64,000 bases of DNA from Deltaproteobacteria bacterium (GTDB taxonomy: Bacteria; Desulfobacterota; GWC2-55-46; DRQE01), in contig WGFM01000002.1 of the NCBI GenBank assembly GCA_015492245.1, positions 124,001 to 188,000 on the forward strand, in the 5' to 3' direction. A model generated the notes under the pieces. That model was not told where the DNA came from. It saw only the letters and a program-made list of their open reading frames with translations, and did no database searches. Below, in pieces: positions 40,111 to 49,311 of this stretch (its first letter is position 1; each line of letters begins with the position of its first letter). The position numbers were made by a program, and so were the translations under genes.

Positions 40111-41679
40111 ATGGTTATGCACGGAGGAGTCATCTTTCTACTTGCTCTAATACTGGGGCTGGCTATAGGCATAGGGATAGGCATCATAGTAAGAAAGAAG
40201 CTGGTAGAGTCAAGGATAGGAGAGGCAAAGAAAGATGCCTCTGGTATAATTGAGGAGGCAAAGAACCGTTCGCAACAGCTAATAAAGGAGGCAGAGCTTC
40301 AGGCAAGAGACAGATTGTACCAGGCAACCCAGCAGATAGAAAAGGAACTGGCAGAGAGAAGAAAAGAGATACAGAACTTTGAGCGAAGACTGGTATCGAA
40401 AGAAGAGGGCCTTGAAAGAAAATTCCAGACCCTGGAGAGAAAGGAAGAGGACTTCGAGCGGCGTGAGCGGGAGTTCAGAAAGAGGGAAGAGAGACTCAAG
40501 GAGATGGAGGATAACCTCTCGAGGCTCGTTGAGGAGGAGAGAAGAAAGCTCGAGGAAATCTCTGGCATGACCAGAGAGGATGCCCGTGCAACACTGCTTT
40601 CAAAGGTGGAAGAAGAGGCAAGGGGCGAGGCCGGCAAGGTTCTCAAAAGGATAGAAGAAGAGGCAAGAAGTGAGGCCGAAAAGAAGGCGAAAGAGATAAT
40701 AGCCCTTGCCATACAGCGCTATGCAGGCGATTATGTGTCGGAAAGGACGGTATCCGTCGTGAGCCTTCCCAATGAGGAGATGAAGGGTAGAATCATAGGA
40801 AGAGAGGGCAGAAACATCCGCGCCATAGAGAGCATAACAGGTATAGACATAATAGTGGATGACACACCAGAGGCGGTCATCCTTTCAGGCCATAACCCGG
40901 TAAGAAGGGAGATAGCAAAAATATCCCTTGAAAGACTCATCGCAGACGGCAGGATACACCCTGCAAGGATAGAAGAGGTGGTGAGCAAGGTAGAAGAAGA
41001 GGTGGAGAAGAACATACAGGAGGCAGGTGAGAGGGCTGTGTTCGATACAGGGCTGCATGGAATACACCCGGAACTGCAGAAGCTTATAGGAAGGCTCAAG
41101 TTCCGCACAAGCTACGCACAGAATGTATACAGCCATTCACTCGAGGTCTCCTTCATATGTGGAATAATGGCATCAGAGCTGAACCTGCCAACAAAGCTTG
41201 CAAGAAGGGCAGGGCTTCTGCATGACATAGGAAAGGCTGTGGACCATGAGGTCGAAGGCTCCCATGCGCAGATAGGCGGAGAGCTTGCCAAGAAGTATGG
41301 AGAAAATCCCCTCATAGTGGCTGCCATAACTCAACACCATGAGGACAGACCGGAGAGCCTGCTTGCCATACTCGTGCAGGCAGCCGATACCCTTTCTGCA
41401 GCACGCCCGGGCGCCAGAAAGGAGATGTACGAGACCTACATAAAGCGCCTTGAAGACCTTGAAAGGATAGCAAAGAGCTTCAAGGGGGTGGAAAAGGCAT
41501 ACGCACTCCAGGCAGGTAGAGAACTTCGTGTCATAGTGGAAAGCTCATTTGTGGATGACGGAGAGGCAACCCTTCTTTCAAGGGATATAGCAAAAAAGAT
41601 AGAAAAAGAGCTCACCTACCCGGGACAGATAAAGGTTACCGTTATAAGAGAGACCAGGGCTGTTAACTACGCAAGGTGA
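40111..41679 (+). CDS. rny: Ribonuclease Y
   Basis: A protein of 522 residues from ATG 40111, preceded by GAAAGGAG; the frame extends two codons further to a TTG. A membrane anchor (about residues 6-26) precedes a long coiled coil (about 30-200), a KH domain ([20 protein letters not shown]) and an HD domain with [21 protein letters not shown]. RNase Y is a membrane-bound endoribonuclease that initiates mRNA decay. It is followed by ymdB, the same pair as in Bacillus. Confidence 0.96.
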   Translation: MVMHGGVIFLLALILGLAIGIGIGIIVRKKLVESRIGEAKKDASGIIEEAKNRSQQLIKEAELQARDRLYQATQQIEKELAERRKEIQNFERRLVSKEEGLERKFQTLERKEEDFERREREFRKREERLKEMEDNLSRLVEEERRKLEEISGMTREDARATLLSKVEEEARGEAGKVLKRIEEEARSEAEKKAKEIIALAIQRYAGDYVSERTVSVVSLPNEEMKGRIIGREGRNIRAIESITGIDIIVDDTPEAVILSGHNPVRREIAKISLERLIADGRIHPARIEEVVSKVEEEVEKNIQEAGERAVFDTGLHGIHPELQKLIGRLKFRTSYAQNVYSHSLEVSFICGIMASELNLPTKLARRAGLLHDIGKAVDHEVEGSHAQIGGELAKKYGENPLIVAAITQHHEDRPESLLAILVQAADTLSAARPGARKEMYETYIKRLEDLERIAKSFKGVEKAYALQAGRELRVIVESSFVDDGEATLLSRDIAKKIEKELTYPGQIKVTVIRETRAVNYAR

Positions 41680-41688
41680 TAGGGTGGG

Positions 41689-42471
41689 ATGAGAGACTCT
41701 TTAAGGATACTCTTTCTGGGTGATGTTATAGGCAGGCCAGGCAGACTGGCAGTTAAAAGGTTGCTACCAGTCCTTAAGAAGCGCTACAGCCTGGACTTCG
41801 TGGTGGCCAATGGAGAAAATGCTGCAGGCGGGTTCGGTATCACAGAGGATGTCTATGCAGAGCTTGTGGGAGCAGGCATAGATGCCATAACCTCTGGCAA
41901 CCATATATGGGACAGAAAGGAGGTTCTCAACTTCATAGACAATGCAGACCGCCTGCTTCGCCCCTTTAACTATCCTGCAGGCTCACCAGGGACAGGGTTG
42001 AGACTCTTCACGAAAGATGATGTGGAGATAGCCGTGCTGAACCTCTGTGGAAGGGCCTTCATGGATGACCTGGATTGTCCCTTCAGGGCAGTGAGCAGGT
42101 GTCTGAAAGCTCTCTCTGCACAGGTTGTCCTGGTGGACATGCACGCAGAGACAACCTCTGAGAAGATAGCCATGGGATGGTATCTCGATGGAAGGGTCAG
42201 TGCCGTCATCGGCACACACACCCATGTGCAGACATCTGATGCCAGGGTGCTCCCGGGAGGCACCGCCTATATAACAGATGCAGGCATGACAGGCCCTGTG
42301 GACTCTGTCATAGGGATGAAGAAAGAGCTCGTTATAAAGAGGTTCCTCACCCAGATGCCCGTAAGGTTCGAGGTGGCCACAGGCAGGCTCGAACTGCAGG
42401 GCCTTTTCCTTGAGGTAGACCCCGCCACTGGTAGAGCCACCCACATAGAGAGGATAAAAGAGGAGGCATGA
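41689..42471 (+). CDS. ymdB: YmdB-family metallophosphoesterase
   Basis: A 260-residue protein of the TIGR00282 type: [84 protein letters not shown] and [15 protein letters not shown]. Metal ligands are the Asp, Glu-Asn, Asn-His and His residues in those motifs. YmdB hydrolyses 2',3'-cyclic nucleotides in Bacillus and affects RNase Y-linked gene expression. The gene lies nine bases after rny. Confidence 0.94.
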   Translation: MRDSLRILFLGDVIGRPGRLAVKRLLPVLKKRYSLDFVVANGENAAGGFGITEDVYAELVGAGIDAITSGNHIWDRKEVLNFIDNADRLLRPFNYPAGSPGTGLRLFTKDDVEIAVLNLCGRAFMDDLDCPFRAVSRCLKALSAQVVLVDMHAETTSEKIAMGWYLDGRVSAVIGTHTHVQTSDARVLPGGTAYITDAGMTGPVDSVIGMKKELVIKRFLTQMPVRFEVATGRLELQGLFLEVDPATGRATHIERIKEEA

Positions 42472-43679
42472 AACAGGTGAGCCCGGAAGAACAGCTCAAG
42501 ATTATACGAAAAAGAACCGTTGACCTTGTGGACGAAAGAGAGCTCCTCGAAAGACTCAAAGAGAGTTCACGAACAGGTAAGCCTTTGCGCATAAAGGCGG
42601 GGTTCGACCCCACAGCCCCTGACCTTCACCTTGGACACACGGTTCTTATAGATAAGCTCAAAGAGTTCCAGGCTCTCGGCCACCATGTGATACTCCTCAT
42701 AGGGGACTTTACAGCCATGATAGGAGACCCCACAGGAAGGCTGGATACCCGCCCACCACTTACACGCGAAGAGGTGGAAAGAAACGCCAGGACATATACA
42801 GAGCAGGTCTTCAAGATACTCGACCCCGATAGAACAGAGGTGGTCTTCAACAGCCAGTGGATGTCCCAGATGAATGCACAGGACCTTATACAGCTTGCCT
42901 CACGCTTCACCGTGGCAAGGATGCTCGAGCGTGATGACTTCAAAAAACGCTACACCCAGGGGCACTCCATAGCCATACACGAGTTTCTCTACCCCCTTAT
43001 ACAGGGCTATGACTCCTGTGTCCTCAAGGCAGATGTGGAACTTGGCGGCACTGATCAGCTCTTCAACCTCCTTGTGGGTAGAGCACTCCAGCGTGAGTTC
43101 GGCGAGCGCCCACAGGTGGTAATAACCATGCCCATCCTTGAGGGCACAGACGGGGTGCAGAAGATGAGTAAATCCACGGGTAACTACATAGGTATAACCG
43201 AGCCACCTGAAGAGATCTACGGCAAGCTCATGAGTATATCAGATGAGCTTATGATACGCTACTACACACTCCTTACAGATGTGGATGACCCATACATAGA
43301 GGATATGAAGACCGGCAGGTTGCACCCCAGGGATGCCAAAAAGAGGCTTGCCTTCGAGATAACCAGAAGGTTCTGGGGGAAAAGGGCTGCCCACAGGGCC
43401 GAGGAAAGATTCGAGACAGTGTTTGTAAAAAAGACCCTTCCAGAGGATATAGAGGAGATAACCATAGAGCCCAGGGACGACAGGATATGGCTGCCAAGGC
43501 TTATGACCATGGCAGGGCTTTCCAGCAGTAACTCCGAGGCCATAAGACTTATAGAGCAGGGTGGAGTAAGGGTGGATGGCAACAGGGTAAAGGAGCGCAC
43601 CACAGAGCTTCCCACAACAGGTGTCCTCCTCCTGCAGGTGGGAAAAAGAAGGTTCAGGCGCATAGTGTTCAAAAGATAG
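42468..43679 (+). CDS. tyrS: Tyrosyl-tRNA synthetase
   Basis: A 403-residue class I synthetase. The HIGH-like motif is [18 protein letters not shown] precedes it. KMSKSTGN is the KMSKS loop. The tyrosine-site region has [11 protein letters not shown]-type sequence (NSQWMSQM) and [10 protein letters not shown]-terminal S4 RNA-binding domain ([19 protein letters not shown]) is present. This is the TyrRS form common in thermophiles and many anaerobes (TyrZ-like length). It overlaps ymdB by four bases. Confidence 0.95.
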   Translation: MKQVSPEEQLKIIRKRTVDLVDERELLERLKESSRTGKPLRIKAGFDPTAPDLHLGHTVLIDKLKEFQALGHHVILLIGDFTAMIGDPTGRLDTRPPLTREEVERNARTYTEQVFKILDPDRTEVVFNSQWMSQMNAQDLIQLASRFTVARMLERDDFKKRYTQGHSIAIHEFLYPLIQGYDSCVLKADVELGGTDQLFNLLVGRALQREFGERPQVVITMPILEGTDGVQKMSKSTGNYIGITEPPEEIYGKLMSISDELMIRYYTLLTDVDDPYIEDMKTGRLHPRDAKKRLAFEITRRFWGKRAAHRAEERFETVFVKKTLPEDIEEITIEPRDDRIWLPRLMTMAGLSSSNSEAIRLIEQGGVRVDGNRVKERTTELPTTGVLLLQVGKRRFRRIVFKR

Positions 43680-43695
43680 TCGCCTTTAAACCTCC

Positions 43696-43724
43696 TTGAA
43701 AATCCACCGATAATAAGGTAGAAT
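43696..43724 (+). promoter_or_regulatory. Putative promoter of the unknown gene at 43760
   Basis: TTGAAA (43696-43701) and TAGAAT (43719-43724) are 17 bases apart. Transcription would start about 30 bases before the ATG at 43760. Confidence 0.55.
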
Positions 43725-43759
43725 AAACGATGGTAACCGGGTATTAAGGGTTTTCGACC

Positions 43760-44332
43760 ATGCTTACCTCTGTATCGCCACTGGAACACTTTCACAGTCT
43801 CATCGAGGAGGCACTGAAGGGACAGAGGCTCGATATAGACAAGAATGTGGAGTTCTATCTTGCAAATCTTCTCGCCTGCCGCATAGAGACCAGAAGATTT
43901 TCCACAGAGCCTGTTGCATTGAGGCTTCTCAATGCCCTTGAGGAAAGAAGGGAGCTTAAGAACATGCTCCTTAAAGAGGTGGGAGATACCACGCTCTTTG
44001 TGGCAGGCTTTTTCCATGAAAGCCTCAAGAGAAAGCTCGTCGATGTGGACTACTACATAGACATAGGCACCATATCATACAACCACCTTGCTGAATCCCT
44101 CTCTGAAGGCCCATCTGCCCATCTTTCCTCCCTTTACAGAGAACTTTCAACGAGGTTCATGGAGCTTGTGGACCTGTTAAGCGAGGTGAGCGAGAGAACG
44201 AGATTCTCCTCCGTAAAGGACATACTGCGTATATACGAGCGCTGGCTGCACACCGGTAGCAAGCGGATGGAAAGGCTTTTGAGAAAGGTAGGCATAGAGC
44301 CTGTTTCTGTAGACAAGGATTCCCTCCAGTAA
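43760..44332 (+). CDS. Conserved-looking protein of unknown function
   Basis: A 190-residue protein that I do not recognise. It is predicted mostly helical and soluble, without signal peptide, membrane segment or cysteine motif (a single Cys in LLACRIETRR). Features include TTLFVAGFFHESLKRKLVDV followed by DYYIDIGTISYNHLAES, and a charged C-terminal helix ILRIYERWLHTGSKRMERLL. It has its own promoter and codon use like its neighbours, so it is very likely a real gene. It stands alone between tyrS and the LsrF-like aldolase. Confidence 0.8.
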   Translation: MLTSVSPLEHFHSLIEEALKGQRLDIDKNVEFYLANLLACRIETRRFSTEPVALRLLNALEERRELKNMLLKEVGDTTLFVAGFFHESLKRKLVDVDYYIDIGTISYNHLAESLSEGPSAHLSSLYRELSTRFMELVDLLSEVSERTRFSSVKDILRIYERWLHTGSKRMERLLRKVGIEPVSVDKDSLQ

Positions 44333-44358
44333 GTAGGCAAATTGGCTGGAGAATTCGG

Positions 44359-44387
44359 TTGACTGACAGCTCTTTGCCTGTTATCTT
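44359..44387 (+). promoter_or_regulatory. Putative promoter of the LsrF-like/dehydrogenase genes
   Basis: TTGACT (44359-44364) and TATCTT (44382-44387) are 17 bases apart, about 37 bases before the ATG at 44424, which has AAAGGAGG in front. Confidence 0.55.
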
Positions 44388-44423
44388 TATCTAAAACATT
44401 ATTCCAAAAAAGGAGGTCTTATC

Positions 44424-45224
44424 ATGGACTGGGGAATGGAGAACAGGCTCGCCCGTATAGTAAAACCCAAGACGGGAAGAACCGTCATGCTCGCCGTTGA
44501 CCACGGATATTTCCTTGGACCCACAACGGGGCTTGAAGAGCCGGCAAAGACCATAAAACCACTTGTAAAATATGCAGACTCCATAATGCTCACAAGGGGG
44601 GTGTTGAGAAAGTGTGTATCCCCACAGCAGGATGTTCCAGTGGTCCTGAGGGTCTCTGGTGGCACCAGTATACTTGGAAACCTTGCAGATGAGGGAATAA
44701 CCGTCTCCATGCAGGATGCCCTGAGGCTCAATGTATCTGCTGTGGCTCTTTCCATATTCGTTGGCTCCGAGCTCGAAAAACACACACTCCTGGGACTTGC
44801 AAGGCTTGTGGATGAGGCAGAGGAATACGGCGTGCCAGTGCTTGCAGTTACAGCAGTCGGAAAGGATATGAACAGGGATGCCCGCTACCTGGGACTTGCC
44901 ACGAGGATAGCGGCAGAACTGGGGGCACACTTCGTGAAGACCTATTACTGTGAGGACTTCCAGAAGGTGGTAAAGGCATGTCCCGTGCCCATAGTTATTG
45001 CAGGAGGCAAGAAGATACCAGAGCACGATGCACTGGAGCTCACTTACAGGGCCGTAAGTGATGGAGCCGTTGGGGTGGATATGGGAAGGAACATCTTCCA
45101 GTCAGAAAACCCGGTGGCAATGATAAGGGCCGTGAGAGAGATAGTCCATAACGATGCCACGGTAGACCAGGCATACGAACTCTACAAGACACTCAGCGAA
45201 GAGGCGAAAGAGAAGACCGCCTGA
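44424..45224 (+). CDS. lsrF: LsrF-like class I aldolase/thiolase family protein
   Basis: A 266-residue TIM-barrel protein very similar in motifs to E. coli LsrF: DWGMENRLARI, PKTGRTVMLAVDHGYFLGPT, LATRIAAELGAHFVKTYY, PIVIAGGKKIPE and VGVDMGRNIFQSENPVAM. The Schiff-base lysine is in the VKTYY strand. LsrF cleaves a phosphorylated AI-2 breakdown product, but no other lsr genes are present. The same family includes archaeal fructose-bisphosphate aldolases and aminodideoxyheptulosonate synthases. The next gene encodes a zinc dehydrogenase, so the pair may act in a sugar-phosphate or aromatic precursor pathway. The family is certain; the substrate is not. Confidence 0.78.
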   Translation: MDWGMENRLARIVKPKTGRTVMLAVDHGYFLGPTTGLEEPAKTIKPLVKYADSIMLTRGVLRKCVSPQQDVPVVLRVSGGTSILGNLADEGITVSMQDALRLNVSAVALSIFVGSELEKHTLLGLARLVDEAEEYGVPVLAVTAVGKDMNRDARYLGLATRIAAELGAHFVKTYYCEDFQKVVKACPVPIVIAGGKKIPEHDALELTYRAVSDGAVGVDMGRNIFQSENPVAMIRAVREIVHNDATVDQAYELYKTLSEEAKEKTA

Positions 45225-45242
45225 CCAGAAAAAGAGGAGGCG

Positions 45243-46277
45243 TTGAAGAAGAACTTGCGTGTTGCAGTGTATTACTCGAATAATGATGTAAGGGTAGAAA
45301 AAATAGAACTGCCTGCCATAGGTGATGATGAACTGTTGCTCAGGGTAGAGGCAAGCGGAATATGCGGGAGCGATGTGATGGAGTGGTACAGGCTCAGGAG
45401 TGCCCCGAGGGTGCTGGGGCATGAGGTGGCAGGCATGGTAGAAGAGTGTGGCAGGAATGTAAAAAAGTTCAGACCAGGCGACAGGGTAACGGTATCACAC
45501 CATGTGCCATGCAACACCTGCAGATACTGCCTCGAGGATAACCACACCGTATGTGATACCCTGAGGAGCACCAACTTCGAGCCTGGTGGATTCTCTGAGT
45601 ATGTAAGGGTACCTGCCATAAATGTTGACAGAGGGGTCTTCAAGATTCCACCAGAGATGAGCTTCGAGGAAGCCACATTCGTTGAACCGCTGGGCTGTGT
45701 GGTAAGGGGATTCAGGGTGGCAGGGATGGGCCCTGCCAGAAGTGTGCTCGTTGTGGGAAGTGGAGTCTCCGGGCTTCTGCACATAAAGCTTGCAAGAGCA
45801 CTTGGGGCAGAATTCATAGCGGCAACAGATGTGCACCCCTACAGACTATCTGTAGCTGAAAAGTGTGGGGCAGACCTTGTGGTGAGGGCAGGAGAAAGGG
45901 TAAGAGAAAAGATACTCAAAAGGTTTGGAAGACTATGTGACCTCGTATTTCTCTGTGCCTCGGCAGATGGTGCGATAAAGGATGGGCTCGAATGCGTAGA
46001 GAGGGCAGGCACGGTGGTCTTCTTTGCCCCCAAGATGCCAGGGGAACTCTACCCCATGGAGATATTCTCCGTCTGGAAGGACAATATAACCATGAAGAAT
46101 ACCTATGCCGCAGCCCCAAGAGATAGCCTCGTTGCCCTTGAGCTTATCGCAAATAGAAGGGTAGATGTAAGGGATATGATAACCCATCTGCTGCCACTGG
46201 AGGATATACAGAAGGGCTTCAGACTGGTGGAGGAGGCAGGGGAATCCATAAAGGTGATAATTAGACCACATCAGTAG
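45243..46277 (+). CDS. Zinc-dependent medium-chain dehydrogenase
   Basis: A 344-residue MDR protein that starts at TTG 45243 after AAAGAGGAGG. The catalytic zinc site is EASGICGSDVMEWY with LGHEVAGMVEE. The structural zinc motif is CNTCRYCLEDNHTVC. The coenzyme fold has VLVVGSGVSGLLHIKLARAL. It resembles sorbitol/threonine dehydrogenase-type enzymes. It directly follows the LsrF-like aldolase, which suggests that the two share a pathway. Neither substrate nor coenzyme preference can be stated. Confidence 0.85.
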   Translation: MKKNLRVAVYYSNNDVRVEKIELPAIGDDELLLRVEASGICGSDVMEWYRLRSAPRVLGHEVAGMVEECGRNVKKFRPGDRVTVSHHVPCNTCRYCLEDNHTVCDTLRSTNFEPGGFSEYVRVPAINVDRGVFKIPPEMSFEEATFVEPLGCVVRGFRVAGMGPARSVLVVGSGVSGLLHIKLARALGAEFIAATDVHPYRLSVAEKCGADLVVRAGERVREKILKRFGRLCDLVFLCASADGAIKDGLECVERAGTVVFFAPKMPGELYPMEIFSVWKDNITMKNTYAAAPRDSLVALELIANRRVDVRDMITHLLPLEDIQKGFRLVEEAGESIKVIIRPHQ

Positions 46278-46289
46278 GAGATAGGAGAG

Positions 46290-47138
46290 ATGAAGAAGAT
46301 AGGTTTCATAGTCAAAAAGGCCAACCCAGAGGCGATCGAGCTGGGTGTAGAGCTTGCCAGGTATGTAAGGGACAGGGGGATAGAGTCCTATGCCGATGCC
46401 GATGTTGCGGCAAAGACTGATTTTGTAATGCCCGCAGACAGAGAGACACTTTCAGGCAAGATGGATGCGCTGGTAGTGCTTGGAGGAGACGGCACCATGC
46501 TCTATGCATCGAGACTTGTAGGAGGCAGAAGGATACCCATACTGGGTGTCAATATGGGTGGGCTCGGATTCCTTACGGCTGTGAAGATGGATGAGGCCAA
46601 AAGTAACCTCGACAAGATGATAAGAGGCAGATATGAAGTGGAAGAACGGATGATGCTCAATATCAAGATAATCAGAGACAAAAGAAAGTTTGCAGAGTAC
46701 AGGGTGCTGAACGATGCCGTAATAAAGGGTAGAAAGACGAGGCTTGTAAGGATGGAGACACGGGTAGACCAGAAATACATGACAACATACAGGGCAGATG
46801 GACTCATAATAGCAACACCCACGGGCTCAACGGCATATGCACTGTCTGCAGGTGGCCCCATACTTTATCCAACCCTTCACTCCATATTGCTTGTGCCCAT
46901 ATCGCCTTTCAATCTATCGAAGAGGCCGATTGTGCTGCCAGAGTCAGTGGAGCTGGAGGTCAAGATACTCGTAGATAACATGGAGATAGAGCTCACACTG
47001 GATGGCCAGGTGGATATGCCGATGAGTACAGGAGATGTGGTGCTGATAAAGAGGGCGGAAGAGAGCGTATGGTTCGTAAAGAGTGATGAGAAGAGCTACT
47101 TCGATGTGTTGAGGGAAAGGCTTCTGTGGGGCAGGTAG
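46290..47138 (+). CDS. nadK: NAD kinase
   Basis: A 282-residue protein. The catalytic GGDGTMLYASRL, NMGGLGFLT, LNDAVIKG and DGLIIATPTGSTAYALSAGGP motifs of NAD kinase are all present in order. It phosphorylates NAD to NADP. It lies 12 bases after the dehydrogenase gene and is followed by recN, a common bacterial neighbour. Confidence 0.95.
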   Translation: MKKIGFIVKKANPEAIELGVELARYVRDRGIESYADADVAAKTDFVMPADRETLSGKMDALVVLGGDGTMLYASRLVGGRRIPILGVNMGGLGFLTAVKMDEAKSNLDKMIRGRYEVEERMMLNIKIIRDKRKFAEYRVLNDAVIKGRKTRLVRMETRVDQKYMTTYRADGLIIATPTGSTAYALSAGGPILYPTLHSILLVPISPFNLSKRPIVLPESVELEVKILVDNMEIELTLDGQVDMPMSTGDVVLIKRAEESVWFVKSDEKSYFDVLRERLLWGR

Positions 47139-47145
47139 GACCGAT

Positions 47146-48843
47146 GTGCCAACTATTCTTACAATGTTGCAGGAACTCCACATAAAAGACCTTGCCATAA
47201 TAGATGACCTCAACCTCTCTTTCCAGAAGGGACTTACCGTACTTACTGGAGAGACAGGGGCTGGAAAGAGTATCATTGTGGATGCAATAGAACTGGTGCT
47301 CGGCGACAGGGCATCGGCCGACCTCATAAGAAGTGGTAGCGATGAGGCAAGGGTGGAGGCACTGTTCGATATAAGTGGCATGGACAGGATGGAGGATGCC
47401 CTCGGTGATGCAGGTATAGGGGCAAAAGATATGCTGTTAATAAAAAGGATAATACACAGGAGTGGTAGAAACCGTATATTCATAAACGAAAGTCTCTCCA
47501 CACTTATGACCCTTTCAGAGATAGGCAGATACCTCATAGACATATGCGGACAGAGTGAGCATCAGTCCCTCACACGGACAGAAGAACACATAGACATACT
47601 CGATGTCTTTGGAGGGCTTGAAAGTCTGCGTGAGGAGATGAGCAACTCATACAGAAAACTCCTGAAGATAAGAAGGGAGTTCGAAGAGCTCAAAGGCTCT
47701 ACCGAACTATCGGCACAGGAGCGGGAACTGATGGAGTTTCAGCTAAGGGAGATAGAGAGTGTGGGGCCAACAGTGGGCGAGGACGAAGAACTCGAAAGAG
47801 AGATTGAAGTGCTTAAGAACGCAGAGAACATACGGCACACACTCTTTGAAGGAGAAAGCACTCTGTACTCAGAAGAAGGGTCTGTGGTGGAAAGAATTTC
47901 AGGGCTTATAAAAGGGCTTGATGATCTCGGCGGGATGGACAGTGAGCTCGGAGAACTTGCAAGAAGGCTTGAGTCCGCATACTATGAGCTCGAGGATGTG
48001 GCAGCCACCCTGCGCCAGAAGGCAGACACAATAGAGGCAGACCCTGAAAGACTCAGAGAGGTAACTGAAAGGCTCGATGCCATAAATAGTCTTAAAAGAA
48101 AATACGGTGGTAGTATGGAAGATGTGATTAGGAGAAGAGACTCTATAAGACAGACCCTGTCCTCCACCGTAAACCTTGATCTCGAACTCGAAAGGCTGCG
48201 CACAGAGCTTGTCAGGGCAGAAGAAGAGGCCTGTATGGTTGCAGACTCCCTTGGTGAGGCAAGAAAGAAGGCAGCCAAGGAGCTTGAAGGCGCCATTGAG
48301 GGCGAACTGGAAGAGCTTGGCATGAAGGGGGTTGGTTTCAAGGTAGAACTGAAAAGGGACGGGACAGCAGATGGTAAATACAGGTTGACAGAGAAGGGGG
48401 CAGAACATGTGGTGTTCCTCATCTCTACAAACCCGGGCGAGAAGGCAAAACCTCTTCACAGGATAGCATCTGGTGGAGAACTCTCGAGGATAATGCTTGC
48501 CATAAAGAGCCTTATATCTGTTGGAAGGGTGCCCACACTTGTATTCGATGAGATAGATACAGGTATAGGCTCTACCATGGCACAGGTGGTGGCAAGAAGG
48601 CTCAAGAAGGTATCAAAGACACATCAGGTGCTGTGTATAACACACATGCCACAGATAGCAGCTTATGCAGACAGCCATCTTATGGTAAGTAAAATCTCTA
48701 CATCTGATGGTAGAACAGTAACAAGGGTGAAGAGGCTTGAAGGAGAGGAAAGGATAAAGCAGATAGCTACCATGCTCGGCGGCACCACACCCACAGAGAC
48801 CACACTGAAGCATGCCAGGGAGCTTCTCGACCAGGCAGGATAA
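47146..48843 (+). CDS. recN: DNA repair protein RecN
   Basis: A 565-residue SMC-like ATPase. LQELHIKDLAIIDDLNLSF and GLTVLTGETGAGKSIIVDAI (Walker A) form the N-terminal half. A coiled coil spans about residues 150-370. ABC signature IASGGELSRIMLAIK and Walker B VFDEIDTGIG lie in the C-terminal half. RecN assists recombinational repair of double-strand breaks. GTG at 47146 has TAGGA at suitable spacing; ATG at 47164 is the alternative start. Confidence 0.96.
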   Translation: MPTILTMLQELHIKDLAIIDDLNLSFQKGLTVLTGETGAGKSIIVDAIELVLGDRASADLIRSGSDEARVEALFDISGMDRMEDALGDAGIGAKDMLLIKRIIHRSGRNRIFINESLSTLMTLSEIGRYLIDICGQSEHQSLTRTEEHIDILDVFGGLESLREEMSNSYRKLLKIRREFEELKGSTELSAQERELMEFQLREIESVGPTVGEDEELEREIEVLKNAENIRHTLFEGESTLYSEEGSVVERISGLIKGLDDLGGMDSELGELARRLESAYYELEDVAATLRQKADTIEADPERLREVTERLDAINSLKRKYGGSMEDVIRRRDSIRQTLSSTVNLDLELERLRTELVRAEEEACMVADSLGEARKKAAKELEGAIEGELEELGMKGVGFKVELKRDGTADGKYRLTEKGAEHVVFLISTNPGEKAKPLHRIASGGELSRIMLAIKSLISVGRVPTLVFDEIDTGIGSTMAQVVARRLKKVSKTHQVLCITHMPQIAAYADSHLMVSKISTSDGRTVTRVKRLEGEERIKQIATMLGGTTPTETTLKHARELLDQAG

Positions 48844-48849
48844 AAGAAG

Positions 48850-49311
48850 TTGATAAGGAAGGCACGGCTTAAGGACATAAAGAAGATATACGAGCTTCTG
48901 GAGACTTTTGCCAGGACAGGCGAGCTCTTGCACAGACCACTGCCAGAACTGTATGCCACATGCAGGGAGTTTTTTGTATACGAGGCAGAAGAAGAGATAC
49001 TTGGTGTGTGCGCACTCCATGTGTGGTGGGAAGACCTTGCGGAGATACGCTCGCTCGCGGTAAAGAAGGATGTGGCAGGCAAGGGCATAGGTAAAGAGCT
49101 TGTTGTTGTCTGCATCGAAGAGGCAAGAGTGCTCGGGGTAAAAAGGATATTCGTGCTGACATACAAAGAGGAGTTCTTCAGAAGGCTCGGCTTCGTGCCA
49201 ATAGACAAGAATGTGCTTCCACAGAAGGTATGGGGAGAATGCGTGAAGTGTGTAAAGTTCCCCACCTGTGATGAGAGTGCACTGATAATGGACATGGAGG
49301 ACGAGGGATGA
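48850..49311 (+). CDS. GNAT acetyltransferase, short ArgA-like N-acetylglutamate synthase
   Basis: A 153-residue GNAT-fold protein from TTG 48850. ARLKDIKKIYELLETFARTG is the family start. LAEIRSLAVKKDVAGKGIGK is the acetyl-CoA-binding segment, followed by VLTYKEEFFRRLGFVPIDK and VWGECVKCVKFPTCDESAL. The last motif is characteristic of the short ArgA-type N-acetylglutamate synthases found in organisms without classical ArgA. That enzyme would make N-acetylglutamate for arginine synthesis. Overlaps pmbA by four bases. Confidence 0.82.
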   Translation: MIRKARLKDIKKIYELLETFARTGELLHRPLPELYATCREFFVYEAEEEILGVCALHVWWEDLAEIRSLAVKKDVAGKGIGKELVVVCIEEARVLGVKRIFVLTYKEEFFRRLGFVPIDKNVLPQKVWGECVKCVKFPTCDESALIMDMEDEG

